Positions 11,734 to 24,621 of a stretch of DNA of 64,000 bases are shown piece after piece. Origin of the DNA: Humulus lupulus (taxonomy: Eukaryota; Streptophyta; Magnoliopsida; Rosales; Cannabaceae). The first letter of the stretch is position 1; every line of letters begins with the position of its first letter. The notes beneath the pieces were generated by a model. That model was not told the DNA's origin. It searched no databases and saw only the letters and a program-made list of their open reading frames with translations. The stretch spans positions 103,441,868-103,505,867 of the forward strand of contig NC_084797.1 in the NCBI RefSeq assembly GCF_963169125.1. The letters run 5' to 3'. The position numbers and the translations under genes were made by a program.

Positions 11734-12291
11734 CTAAATAAAATGGGGCATCTCCTTCAAAACCATGTTTCTAACATGATCCTTAAAAGATTTAGTAGTT
11801 AAAGTCTCAGTGAAAATATTTTGAAGGTTATGTTCAGAAGTTATCTTCATAAATACTAAATCTCCTCTGTGAAATATCTCCCTGAGAAAGTAATACTTCC
11901 TCTCGATATTCTTTCCCCTCTTGTTGCTCAACAGTTCCTTTGAGTTAGCTACCGCCTCACTCTTGTCACGGTACAGAACTACTGGCTTAGCCATGTCTGG
12001 AACTATTTTGAGATCACTATAGAACTTTTTGAGCCACACAACCTTTTTAGCTGCTCCACAAGCTGTTATGAATTAGACTTCCATGGTGATTTGTAATACT
12101 ACGTTTGATTGATACTTTGCCAGACTACAACTCCTCCACCAAGTGTGAACATTAACCCAAAAATCAATTTTCAACTATCTCTGTCTAATTGAAAATCAAA
12201 ATCAATGTAACTAATGGGGTTCAAGTCACCGTTTGAATAAACAAGCATGTACTCTCTAGTTTTCCTAAGATACTTGATAATATTCTTTACT
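11734..12291 (-). pseudogene. copia B pol, RNase H C-terminal part
   Basis: The 101-codon frame 11734-12039 reads WLKKFYSDL...PVVLYRDKSEAVANSKE...KNIERKYYFLRE...TLTTKSF, the normal end of a copia RNase H. The catalytic Asp of the usual YCDN is kept as YRDK. Upstream, 12040-12291 continues in broken frames through the segment after RT (YLRKTREYMLVYS). The solo LTR at 12292 separates it from the RT part. Confidence 0.85.
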
Positions 12292-14649
12292 TGTAACGAC
12301 CCAAAATCGCTAATAAGACTTACGGGCCTTGATTAGCATGTCGGGAGGGCATAATTGGTTTATGTGTGATTTAAATGATTAAATGCATGATTATGTAATA
12401 AGCATGATTATATGATTATATGGATATGTGAAATGCATGTTTATGAGTATTAATATGCATGTGGGCCCTATTTTAGTTTATAAGGGCATATTTGTAATTT
12501 TTGTCCGTTGAGGGCATAGATGCGATTATTTGTGGTTAATTGTTGAGACCACATTATTATGTGGATGTGTTTGCAGCTTGTGGCTCGAGACGATCCTAGT
12601 GAGCGGTTTGGCGAAATAGTCATCAGGGGGATTTATACCCGGCTCGGGGGAGCCTGGGGGTATTTCTAGGAATTTGGGAAATATATTGGAGATTTTTTAG
12701 ACATTGGGGAAAAATAATTGGTGATTAATTAGATGATGGGATTTAAGTGATAAATATTAGGAAGACTCGAGGGATTAGCGAGAATTGGGAACAAATGACC
12801 AATATACCCTTAGATTAATTAAAAGGCTTAGTTTTAGGTTGGGAGGGTAAAAGAGTCTTTTGGTTATTAGAGGGGGAAACTTATTTAATATGTTTTCCTT
12901 AGAATATAGTAGAAAGAAGTACAAGAACTAAAGGAAAGAAAGAAAAACAGAGAACACTCAACTCACTCTTTCCCCTTTCTCACGATTTCTTTCTCTCTCA
13001 CTCTCCCTTGAGAATTTTGAAGGTGAGAACTCAAGAGAAAGTCTAGGCTATGTTTTGGGGCTTTGATCCTTGGAGTAGCTAAGGAGTTCAGCTAGAATCA
13101 GCTTCAAAATTAAGGTAAGGTTTCAGGTTTTATCTAAGTTTGCTGAGCTTTGTTGAGAATGATTTTTGAGTTTGGTTTTGGATGGAAGTTTAAGGATTTA
13201 AACATGGGAATTGGAGGAATCAAAGCTAGGAAGAACATTGAAGGCAACCTAGGGTCTGATTCATTCATTAGAGGTAACAATTTCTGACCTTGATTACCTG
13301 AGTTTCTGGTTTTAGATGGTGTTCTTGAGCTTCAGAGCTCAAGTTTGACTTTTGTGTTTGATGAAGTTGTTAATCAAGGTTTGGAGTTATGTCGGTGTTT
13401 TGGTTGAGCTATAGTGACTTGTAGGTTCAATTTTGAGTTTAGTTAAGGTTTGGAGTGGGTTTTTGGAGCTTTGGCTCAGGAAAGTTCGATGGGAAAAACC
13501 CAGAACTTTGCATGTTCTGGTTGTAGCGCTAGGTTGGGAGCGCTACAACGCTAGGTTGCGTTTTCTAGGGGACTTGAGTCTCTGACTCTAGCGCTGTAGC
13601 GCCTACCTAGTAGCGCTGTACTTGGTTTTTGGGAATTATTTTAGAGTTTTTTCTTGGGGGCTCAGGGGACGGTATCACCACTTCGTTTGGTGGGATTAGA
13701 GGTCCCAAGAGCGTGAGTTTGGTCCTGGGATTGTCCTTTAGAATTCAAACTCATTGAAGTACCATTTTATGGATTGTGACTAGGTGTACGCTAGGGCTCG
13801 GAATGGGATCGTGCTCGAGGGTCGTCTCTATTAACTAAAGCACTCAGAATCAAAGGTAAGAAAACTGCACCCTTTTATGTGGTTGTGATGGGACTAAAGG
13901 TTCCCTATATTTGAATGCAATTTTTGTATGATTATGATATGCCATGAGAGCATGAAATAAATGGCCAAAGAGTGTCAGAACTGATATCTGGGCACAGGAC
14001 ATGGCTCGACCACTGGTAGCTGAGGATAGCTAAAAAATCATTGAACTCAGCTTAATTGAGCCGGAGTGAGTGGGTTAAGCACTGGGCTCGGCCTAAGTGA
14101 GCCGGAGACAGTGGATTAAATAGAGGGTGCAGCCTAAGGGCATCGACCCTGAATATTGTATGATAAATATTGATATGTTATCATTGTTGTCTGTTGATTA
14201 TAACTTGTTTAATACTGAGATGAATGGCTTATGAATAATTGTTTGACCTCTCTGAGTAGATGACTGCTATGGCATGCTGAATACCTAGTTAACATCTTTA
14301 TGGATTATTTGATTATCTGTATTGTTTGTGCTCTGCATTATGGTTTTCTTGTTGGGCCTTGGCTCACGGGTGCTACGTGGTGCAGGTAAAGGCAAGGGCA
14401 AGGTGGACCATTCCTGAGTTGGAGAACTCTGGGGCAGAATGTACATAGTCAGCTGCTCGGCCGCCATGACCGAGGGATGGAACAGGGATAGGAGAACCTA
14501 AAGTGCCTATTCTTTTATGACCAAAATATTTTTAGCCCTAGTTCGATTATGGTTTTAGAATCACATTTTTAACTAAATGACTTGACTTAGCAAGTCTTTC
14601 ACCTTTATAAACACACCGTGTAACGGCCTTGGTTGTCCAGGGTGTTACA
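12292..14649 (+). mobile_element. Tekay-like solo LTR 1, inside copia B
   Basis: A 2358-bp LTR from TGTAACGACCC to GGGTGTTACA, flanked by an exact ttact duplication at 12287-12291 and 14650-14654. No internal region. It shows AGGTAAGAAAA (13854), a GC-rich palindrome block with AGCGCT (13520-13620) and the conserved GGCTCACGGGTGCT block (14358). It splits copia B between the end of RT and RNase H. Confidence 0.97.
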
Positions 14650-15333
14650 TTACTACTATCGAATGACTTAATCCTAGGTTAGATTGATAATGACTAACAA
14701 TCCTTACCGCATAACAAATGTCAGGTCGTATACACAGCATGTCATACATATTACTACATACTACAAAGGCATAGGGACATTATCACAAGTCTTCTTCTTC
14801 TTAAGGTGTCTTAGGAGACTGTTCTTTAGAAATGAGAATTACATGATGGGTTGGCATATCACCCTTCTTGGAATTTTTCATACCAAAATATTTTAGTATC
14901 TTATCAACATAAGTTTCTTGAGATAGTGCCAAGAATTTTTTCAATCGATCTCTAAGAATTTGAATTCCCAAAGCATAGCTTGCTTCTCCTAAATCATGCA
15001 TTTAGAATTGTTCAGCTAGCAATTTATTTACATTTGTTAATGTTTCTACATCATTACCAATGAGTAGAATATCATCAACGTAAAGAACAAGGAACACCAA
15101 TTTTCCATCTTTGATTTGTTTATAGACACAACGTTTGTCAACATTTTGTTCAAAACCATGAGTCTTAATTGTGTCATCAAATCTAAGGTTCCATGATCTT
15201 GAAGCTTGTTTGAGTCCATAAATGGACCTAAGAATTTTGCAAACATTTTGCTCTTGACCTTTTACCTTGAACACTTATGGTTGACACATATAAATGGTTT
15301 CGTCAAGATAAGTATTTAAAAAAGTTGTCTTAA
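14650..15333 (-). pseudogene. copia B pol, reverse transcriptase middle part
   Basis: Frames 15002-15274 and 14801-15001 read SIYGLKQASRSWNLRF, LVLYVDDILLIGND and DLGEASYALGIQILRDR...LSQETYVDKILKYF. The YVDD catalytic motif is intact. A stop at 15002-15004 separates two halves of the same frame. Bounded by two solo LTRs. Confidence 0.9.
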
Positions 15334-17786
15334 TGTAACACCCTACTAATCCAAGACTATTAGATCGTGTGTTGAAAATAGTGCTTAACTCGTTAAGTGA
15401 GTCCTTTGGACTTAAAAGTGTAATTTTAGTTAAATAACAATTACGGTGTTAAAAATTTTGGTCAATGAAGTTAAACTTTTCATTAAAATGTTTGACTAAA
15501 TACAAGGGATCCCAAAGGTTTTAAATAAAAAATATAGTTGCAACAAAATTATAGAACTAGTCGACCCAAGCGAAAAATCAAGCCAATAATCCCCTGTTCC
15601 TCAAAATATCTCGACCATGGCAGCTGAGCAGGCTGAGTATGTACACGCCGCCCCTACAGGTCTCCAACTCATGGCTATTCCAGTTTTCCTCTACCCTTTC
15701 CTACACCATAAAGCACCTGTGAGACGAGGCCTAGCAAGAGAACTATCGCGACATTTAAAACTCACAATAAGCATTATAACATAACATATAACACACCTCA
15801 TGTCAATTAAATATTCACTCATACGACCTATGTCGAACCAATGGGTTCAAAACCCTTAAAGTGGCCCCGCCATCTCAACCTGCATTACACAAGCAATTTG
15901 TCGAATAAGGCCAGTGCTGATCACTCACAAATAAATATTCAACAATCAAACGCAACAGGTAAAACCAGATAGAATTACACAACCATTATTCTCAATTTAA
16001 AGTACAGTCATAACTGTATTCAGATAATAGGGCCTGTGCCCATCACATGGTGCAAGTACCAATTCTCTTACCTTAAATATTGAGCAAATTAGGGAAGTAA
16101 CCCTGAATACGACCCCTTTAACCCGAGCCTTGCAGAAAACCCTAGTCACAACACCAATGGTACATTTATCAGGGCTAATTCAGATAATGGGCTCCAAGAC
16201 CAAGCCCTAGCTCTCGGGACCTCATATTCCACAAAACAGAAAGCGGGATCGTCCCCTGAGCCTCCCAAGATAACTCCCCAAACCCTAAATAAAATGCACC
16301 ATATGCTGCATTAGTTCTGTGGTGCACCCCTGTAGCGCCGCGACTCTAAAACAAGTTGAAGAGCCCCTATATAAAATTCGTGCATTTTGAGTCGTGATGC
16401 CCCCTCTAAAGTATCGCAACGCTCCATAAAACAGAGAGCTTTCCCTAACCAAAAATCCTAAATTAGCGCTGCGACGCCCTCTAGAATGGTTGCGATGCTA
16501 CAACATTCAGAGGGCAAACCCTGCAATCAAGGAAACTCAAGCGGGCTGCAGAGATCTTGCCAAGCGTCGCGGTGCTACTGTGAAAAAATCCAGAACTGCA
16601 TTTTTCCCCAACATTCCAATCCCACAATTTTGACCCCAAAATAGATTCCCAATAGTTTTTTACCATAAAACACTTCGTACTAATTAAACAAGCTATAACC
16701 AACACCAAAATACCACAAAACACACTAAAACACCATGATTCAAAGATTTGCCATATTGATCTTTGAGCATAGGAACTTACTTGAATATGAGAATCTAAGT
16801 CTGAACTGTGGGCTTTGAACTCAATTTCAAGCTTGATACAGCCACCAAACACATTTCCTCCAACAAAATTCAATACCAACACCTCCTAGAAACCTCAAAT
16901 ATGAAAATTAGCTAACACCCTAATTGCACCAAGAACTAATGAAGAACACTGAACAAAAGCTTGAGAATCTCTTACCTCAATTGTGAAATCTGAAATCCCA
17001 GCTTATGGATGATTTCCTTAGCAGTTCCACATTCCAATTAGTCCCAATAACCCTCTTGAAACCTCAAAAATCTTCACAAATAGGTCACTTGAAGCTCTTT
17101 AGTACTAAGAACTTTAAGAGAAACTAGAGAAGGGTAAAAGGGTGTTATGTACGTGAGTGATAGACCCTTTGACACTTAGCCCCTAATCCACTAATCACAT
17201 GGTCTAAAATACCATCCTACCCCTTGATTTTACTAAATCTCCAAAGCATCCCCAATGACATTTTGGTCACTAGTTTCTAGTTCCCCACTATACCACAAAT
17301 TACACCCTAAATTCCCAATTAATCCACTAATCCTCCAAACACTACTATTTTACTCAATAAGTACTCTCATTTATCAATAATCTCGAAGTGTGTAAAAATT
17401 ACCGAAATACCCATTAGCTCACCCCAAGCCAAGTATTAATCTCCGTTGTGACTTTTCCGTTGACTTGCTCAAAAGGATCGACTCCTACCGAATATCACAA
17501 ATATATCTACATAATAATGTGGTCTCAAGCACATAGCATATAAAATTTCAAATGTACCCTCCACTGGTCAAAATGACTAAAATGCCCTTCTAAACCAAAA
17601 TGGGCCTATAAGCACATTTAATACACATAAACATGCATAGAAAGTCATATCATAATATAACTCATATAATCTACATAATCACATATATATAACTAAAATT
17701 CACATATTTCATCAAAATCCCAATTAGGCCCTCTCGGCACACTAACTAAGGTACTAAACCTCATTAGGAGTTTTTGGGACGCTACA
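15334..17786 (-). mobile_element. Tekay-like solo LTR 2, inside copia B
   Basis: A 2453-bp LTR in reverse orientation: the plus strand reads TGTAACACCC at 15334 and GGGACGCTACA at 17786. Exact cttaa duplication at 15329-15333 and 17787-17791. The reverse complement of AGGTAAG is at 16067-16073. No internal region. It separates the RT segments MDVK and FLNTYLDE of copia B. Confidence 0.97.
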
Positions 17787-18508
17787 CTTAACGTCCATGC
17801 CATATCTCATAATCCATTCATGTAGCTATGGATAAGAGTATGCAAATTTATTTTAGCATGGATACAGGGTAGAAGGTTTCTGTATAGCCAACCCCCTTCC
17901 TTTTGAGTATAGCCTTTAGATACTAGCCTATTTTTGAAAGTCATTACTTTCCCTTTTGCCAACCGATAGGTTTGACATTCTCAGGTGGATCTTCAATACT
18001 CCAAACAGAATTGGAATACATTGATTCCATTTCTAGGTTCATGCGTCTTGCCATTTTTCTTTGTCATAATCATTCATTGAATCTCTGCATAATGGATCAT
18101 CTTTGTTTGTGTCAGACACAAGCATTTGAACTTCGTGTTCATAGCGGATCAGTTGTCTAACGATCCTCCCACTATGATGAGGCTCTCAGTCATTTTGACT
18201 AGAACTAGTGAGTTCATCTTGTTGTTTTTTATCGGTAACTATTGGTGATCTTATGTCATGATCCGAGAGCATTTCCTCCACTACAATCTTACTGTGAGGC
18301 TTGTGGTTATTGATAAATTTGTATACAAGAAAAGTTGCATTTGCCAATGCAATTGTTTTATTTTCTTTTGGACTATAAAATATACCACCTCTCGTTTCTT
18401 TCGAATAACCCAAGAACATGCACACTTCGGAGTGTGATTCCAACTTCCCAGTCTGTCCTCATAGGATGTGTGCTGGACATCCACAAATACGAAAATGGTG
18501 TAAGCTTG
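17787..18508 (-). pseudogene. copia B pol, linker between integrase and RT, and RT start
   Basis: The minus frame 18186-18443 reads ESHSEVCMFLGYSKETRGGIFYSPKENK, the typical copia segment just after integrase. Further on, toward 17787, come degenerate RT entry motifs ending at the MDV-type segment where solo LTR 2 entered. It is bounded at 18508 by another solo LTR. Confidence 0.8.
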
Positions 18509-19205
18509 TGTTGACATGGTTTTTCATCAATAGTGGATTAAGGAATCCAAAAATAGAGAGATTAGGCTTTTGCTAAACCATAATTGGGAAAATAAAAAAT
18601 ATCAAGAACACTCACACACTTTTTACGTGGTTCAGTGGTTAAAATCCACCTAGTCCATAAGTCACTCTTATTAATCTATTTTTTCTCACCGTGAATTTAT
18701 TTGTGAAAATTTCACTAGAGTTTCAGCATACAAAATTTCGATCCCCTTTTCTGTCCATTGTCCCCTGTATTTATAGGGAATTCTTCCTAGACAATTTTGG
18801 GTAACCTTGCATAAATATTGTAACATCCCATTTACATAAATACATTAATGCCTATTGATTCTATGTAATAAATATAGAATAATATATGAGCATTAATGAG
18901 CGTATAAGGAATTTCTAAGTCTTTTGGGATCCTTCATTGTGAATCATGACCAGGCTCCCGCGAGCTGAACACCCCTTCGAGTTGGGTGTCGAAGAACTAA
19001 ATTGAACTGACATGGGTTACGTTCAGAGTTTCACAATGGCGATTTGGATGTCTAGAGACTATCCAGTTGTCATAAGACATCAAGTTGACTTGAGCTGCTC
19101 ACTCTAGAGTTAGCAAGATGCTCTATGTGTACACTTTCTTCATACTCTTGTCTGCTAGCTATACCCCATGCTGAGTAATTTAGCTCGTATTTTTTGGGTA
19201 CAAAA
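18509..19205 (-). mobile_element. Short solo LTR (~0.7 kb) inside copia B
   Basis: It interrupts the copia B frame between LELWNGTKSS (near 19210-19245) and the HHFRICGCPAH segment (near 18490). The plus strand starts TGTTGACATGG and ends GGGTACA (19202), giving TG...CA ends. The minus strand has a TATA box, CCCTATAAATACAGG, near 18772. The flanks agcttg (18503-18508) and aacttg (19205-19210) look like an imperfect target duplication, but the right end is uncertain by 3-4 bases. Family not identified. Confidence 0.65.
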
Positions 19206-20010
19206 ACTTGATTTAGTTCCATTCCATAATTCCAGGGGTGTCTTTTGGATTGACTAAGATGGAAAAACATTTAATATGTACAGTTCACATTGAATCGCAT
19301 AGCCCTAGAATGCACTAAATCACTTTTTTCATACGCTTGTCTAACCATGTCTAATAATGTTCTATTCTATCTTTCTAAAACAACATTTTTTTGTGGCATT
19401 CCAAGTATAGTTATTTGGGATTGAATTCCATGATCATGCAAGTGGTCCTCAAATTCAGAATCCAGGTACTCACCTCCTCAATCTGATCGAAGAACTTTCA
19501 ATGATTTACCTAATTATTTTTCATCTTCTTCTTGGAATTCTTTAAACTTTCCAAAAGTTTATGATTTCCTTTGCATTAAATATTGGTAACCATATTTTGA
19601 ATAATCATCAGTAAAAGTGACAAAATATTCATACCCCCCTCTTGCTTGTACATTGATTGGACCACAAATGTCTGTGTACAAGTTGGAGTTGTTCTTTGGC
19701 TCTTAAGCCCTTTGCAGAGAAAGGTCTCTTGATCATTTGCCTTCCAGACATGGTTCAAAAACTGGAAGAGAACCAATAGTTAATTCTCTTAAAGGTCCAT
19801 CATTTACTAACATGTTAATCCTATCCAAACCAGTATGTCCAAATCTTAAATGCCAAAGATATGTATTGTTCGAGATAAGGCTATATACAAAGCTTTGTAT
19901 ATTACAATTCAAAGGAATAAACAAGGATAATCTATTGTTTGATGGAAGAATAATACAAATAAAACAAGTAATAGAGTTGACCTTTGAGTTGAATAACCTT
20001 GATACATAAA
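19206..20010 (-). pseudogene. copia B GAG-pre-integrase and integrase
   Basis: The minus frame 19733-19924 gives NTYLWHLRFGHTGLDRINML...CLEGK, the zinc-binding pre-integrase module (H, H, C). Integrase follows in broken frames (VQSMYKQEGG in the core, then the segment leading to ELWNGTK). The 5' part, including gag, was not found: sequence similarity stops near 20010. Confidence 0.8.
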
Positions 20011-21120
20011 ATCACAACTCTATGATTTTATGTGAATCACAAAATGTAACAAAGGCTTGACACAAATTAAGATTTGTGGTCCAAAAATATCTATTCCCAG
20101 CCTCTTTATTGAGGTTTCTTGAAGCTACTACAATGGAATGAGATTGAGATTCACAAGTGTTGAATCTTCATGCAATTCAAGCTTTCTTGATGAAGATCTT
20201 GGAGAAAACTAGTTGTCTTGAAGGCTAGAGAGAGAGAGAGGTGAGTGATCAATTCACAAAAATCTCAAACAACCCCTTTAAATATTATGAGAACTCTCAT
20301 TAGACTCAACCAATGAGATTAGAGCATTTGATTTGAATTTTGGAGCCAAAAACACATCATTGTATGGTCCTGTACTGGCAGGCGATGCATTGCGTGTGCT
20401 ATGTTTCCAGGGACCAGTGACGTGTCCCCTCCCAGAGGCAAAACAACGCAGGTCCCTCTGACTTGGTGCCCCAAAACATTTTTCAAAACATCCCCAAATG
20501 CCTCCAAAAATTTTAGGTACTCTTATATACTCAAAAGAAACACTTTGGTCCCAAATTGATTAGTTCTTCTAGCCTAAAACGATTTTTGACGCAAGGTTTT
20601 CGCCTAGTTCCCGTCCTTATGAAAAATAATAATTGGACGAAAGTTTGAGGGCTTTGGCCAAAAACTCATCATATGGAAAAGGTTTAAAAATGGACTTTTA
20701 TCACTTTAAATAAAGAAGTAAAACTAAAATGGTGGAAATTAGAAAATGGTTCTTTTTATAAAAGTTACTAAGGATTTGGATGTTCAACCACTCTAAAATC
20801 ATTTTGAGATAAATAAAATATGATTTTTACCATTTTAATAATTAATGTTCCCATTACCCTTCTTTTCAAAAATACCACAAAAAGGTTTTAGATTATCATT
20901 AAACTTGGTAAAAATGAAGTTTAGGTTAAAAAGGATCTTTATAAAAAAAAAAGCGTGACTTTTCAAAAATAATAATAATGAAGAGTAAAAAAGGAGTATT
21001 TTGGTATTATAAAAGGAAATGGTGAATTTAATAAAAGGATGAAAATTATGGTAGTTTTCTAATGATGCGATTTTGTTAACTCCTTTTTCTAAAACCAGAG
21101 TACCAAATGATCAAACAAGA
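20011..21120. other. Unclassified repeat-like DNA, possible minus-strand LTR leader
   Basis: No coding region recognised. Read on the minus strand, 20290-20020 has a weak TATA-like TATTTAAAGG (near 20280), then CTCTCTCTCTCTAG and a C/T-rich leader, like the R/U5 part of an LTR. A (GA)n run lies at 20228-20240. From 20500 it is AT-rich with no clear features. Confidence 0.35.
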
Positions 21121-21562
21121 TAATTCCTTCTTGAAGTAATATTGAAACACATGTTGTGGAGAGCATGTTACTGTGAGACCAATTTTCCAATTAAAGACTA
21201 AAAAGAAAATTCTATCTTATACACTATGAAGTGTATAAGAGGCCACGGTATAGAGTCTTTGAGAGTTTATTGCATGCAGCTATTGTAAAATATTAGCTAT
21301 AAGTATATGTCATAGTTTAATCCGAGTACATTGTACTAATTATAGTAACCGCAAAAGGGAAAAACAAATAGCAGTATTAAGGATCCAGCTAGGAACTAAG
21401 GACTCCAAGTAAGTTAGCATTTCCCTTTCTTGGCTATAACATGAATATACTAGTGTGTGCTTGTATTGTAGATTACACTATTTTTGTTTGGGTCGTTAAG
21501 ACCAGGGTATGCTTAATACTTACTCTTGCAATGCTTTTGCATTCTATGACTAAATGGTAAGT

Positions 21563-24140
21563 AGTTTCAGGTTGGAGCCAAGACACGGTAAGCTAAAGTC
21601 CGGGTCGGAGTCAGGACATGGTAAAAATATAGTCCGGGTTAGAGCCACACTGCTACAAAAATAGGCTTTAACTTTGGTTTTTTCGCTTGTTATTCTTCGG
21701 ATCTTGCGGAAATATTAACCGAAGTTAATCCAAGCGAAGTTAAAAGGTACCCTTTAACTTTGGTTATTATGTAAAAACTGAAATTAAAGGGTACCCTTTA
21801 ACTTCGGTTATTATGTAAAAATCGAAGTTCAAGCCCTTTAACTTTGGTTTTTACATAATAACTGAAGTTAAAGGTATTTTTCCCTAAAAAAAATATATTT
21901 ATTTTATTTGTATTATTAATTTGGTTTTTTATAAAATATTTTAATAATTATTTTAGTTCTAATTTGTAATAATTTTAATATTAATAAATATATTTGAACA
22001 TTCCAATAAACTTAAAATAAAATAAAATTCACAAACTATATAGACTTAATGTACATATATACACAAGTACCACATAAAAATCTAAAGTGTTCATACAATT
22101 AAACATATGAAGTTCACCTAACTAATTATTTGAAATATTGAAATTTCTTAAGTATTGAATATTTTTCAAAACATTTAGCAGAATTTCCCCTATAAATAGG
22201 ACTACCCAAACTTGTTGACATTCAATTTACAACTAAAATTTGCAATAGTTCACAAAGCAAATAAGCATAATCATGTCAAGTTTATCAAAACTTGGAGGAA
22301 TACCTCATACCGAAAAGCAAAGCTTAGTCTCCAATTACAATAGAACTCATGTTAATCCATTTTCATCTTGAATGCTTGCCTTGAATTTTGACGGTATCCA
22401 TAAGTTGCCTAGTTCAAAGTAACCTTATCTACTCAAGAGGCATGATAAGGTTACTTCAAACTAGGGACTTATGGTTATCACCACAGCACACAAATTCCTG
22501 ATATCCTATTCAAAACCTACCACCAAACCTAAAAAGTTTAAATTATAACTCTGAATAAATACTACATATTTTAAAAACATGTTCAATTAATAAATCCTAA
22601 AAAATTGAGCAAAGTTTCCTCTATTTCTGTAACATATACCAATTTCATAACTACCTATTAATTCAACACAAACAAACATAATAGTCAACATGCATAATTT
22701 CATCCTTATACCACTGCAACACACAAATTTCTCATAACCTACTTCACTAATTTCCACTAAATTCAATATGGTTTAACTATAATTCTATACATATGTACAG
22801 TAGTAATAAATAAAAATAAAATTCTCACTCATCTTAAAATTAATCTTCAAGCTAGTAACCACCAATGAAAAACCAAATTACCTCCAAAACAATAACCGTC
22901 CTAAAAATAATATAAACAAAATTAAATATAATAATTATTGAGTTTATAATAACTAGTACGAAACATTAAAACATATTATACAAATAAAACTTTATTTTAA
23001 CTAAATATTAACTTGAATTTTTTTTACAACAACAACATATCTAAACATTAAAACTGTATTTTACAAATGAACTTTTTTAACTAGATATTAACTTGATCTT
23101 TCTTTATTATAACAACAATATATTAACTTTTTTTTAACAACAACAAAATATTAACTTCATTAGTTTTCTAAATAATTATTCTAAATAAAAATATATTGTA
23201 AAATATAAAAATAAATCAAATAAATTATAAATTTAGTAATACATTAATATTCAATTCGAATTAATAAAAAAAAATTATCACAAACACATTTTTTAAGATT
23301 CATTCATTCTTAAATAATCAAATACAACTCTAAAACATTATTATCAACCATAAACACATATACATTATCAATATATTATCAAAAAATATAAGAAAATCCA
23401 AAATAATATATATAAAAAAATCATGTAAACATCTATTTAATGATCAATACATAGTACAATCCTCAAAACTTTGTATAGAAGTTGAAAATTCATTGAAAAA
23501 CCCAAAACAATGGGTATTTCCGACCACCACATGTCACCATTGTCAAGACATCATTTTTTCACTCAAAACTGAAAATAACCAAGTTTCTATGATATATTTG
23601 AGTTTTCTAGCAAGATTGATGGAAGAAAATGGAAGAAAATGAGGGGAAATGGTCTTAAATGGTGAAACCCTCATTTTTCTCACGGTGGAAATGGAGGTTT
23701 TTGCTCTCTGTTTGGGGGGTTTCAGCATTTCGAAAATGAGGGAGAAGTTGAAGGGCTCGGGATATAGGCACCTTTAACTTCAGTTTTTAGCAAAAAACTG
23801 AAACCGAAGTTAAAGGGTTCCGTCATTTTTTTCCCCTCCGCCTATTACCCTTTAACTTCACTTTATGTAAATAACCAAAGTAATAGGTTAATTCCTATGA
23901 GTGCTAAACCAAAAAAACGAAGTTAAAAATCCATCAAATGCTTTAACTTCACTTTTTATGTATTTCCCAACAATTCTATGTATAAAAACCGAAGTTAAAG
24001 CCTATTTTTGTAGTAGTGGCAGGACATGGTAAAAATATAAGTCCGGGTTGGAGCCAGGACATGGTAAAAGTACAGTCCAGGTTGGAGCCAGAACATGGTA
24101 AAAATATATAGTCCGGGTTGGAGCCAGGACATTAATGTTG
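21563..24140 (+). repeat. ~35-bp minisatellite, interrupted by CACTA element
   Basis: Units of the form GTCCGGGTTGGAGCCAGGA followed by CATGGTAAAAATATA occur about 2.5 times at 21563-21647 and 3-4 times at 24019-24140. The CACTA transposon separates the two blocks. Confidence 0.85.
21648..24018. mobile_element. Non-autonomous CACTA (CMC/EnSpm) DNA transposon
   Basis: 2371 bp with terminal inverted repeats: CACTGCTACAAAAATAGG on the left and, read inward on the right, CACTACTACAAAAATAGG; the match extends to about 28 of 30 bases. Subterminal regions (21670-21880 and 23765-24000) repeat the TTTAACTTCGG motif in both orientations, as CACTA ends do. Flanks cca and gca fit a 3-bp target duplication with one change. 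The interior is AT-rich and no transposase was recognised, so mobility would depend on another element. Confidence 0.92.
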
Positions 24141-24621
24141 GAACCGGGTTGAGGCCCATATCCCTTGCTGTTAATCTATTGATTAGTTATGACATGTGTT
24201 ATATATCTTAAATGTTTTGGGAATTTTCTGAGTGCGGGTTATTGTGATATGCGTGAACTTGGTTGTTAGAAATAACCAACTTATTTATTCGGATATGGTT
24301 ATATATCATGAATATCTGGAATTTTTTGAGTGCATGATATGTATGAAAATTGGTTGTTGGGTGCAACCAAAGTGCTTGATTTTCTGTTATGGCTATTATT
24401 GAGAATTGTATGATAGTGTTGGAACTTATCCAATACCCTAATGATCGGTAGAGATATCTACCTTAGGTCGACCTATTACTGGGTTTTAGTATACTTAAGT
24501 GCAAAGGCAAAGTGGATCAGTGAGCGTCGGCCACCTTCGCGCACAAGCTAGTGATTTCTGCATGATTATCAGTCATAAAATTTCCACATGATTTTGGTCT
24601 TGTATGTTTTGGGGCGTTACA

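Larger units (their letters stand above)
21121..24621 (+). repeat. Ty3 LTR fragment split by a CACTA transposon
   Basis: It ends GGGGCGTTACA at 24621. Its last ~600 bp (24100-24621) are the reverse complement of 35851-36450, which marks both as one LTR family. It contains a minisatellite (21563-21647 and 24019-24140) into which the CACTA element inserted. The left end could not be placed; 21121 is a guess. Confidence 0.55.

Noticed and set aside
23543..23728. Possible transposase fragment inside the CACTA element
   Set aside because: No transposase motif; the surrounding DNA is AT-rich and non-coding.
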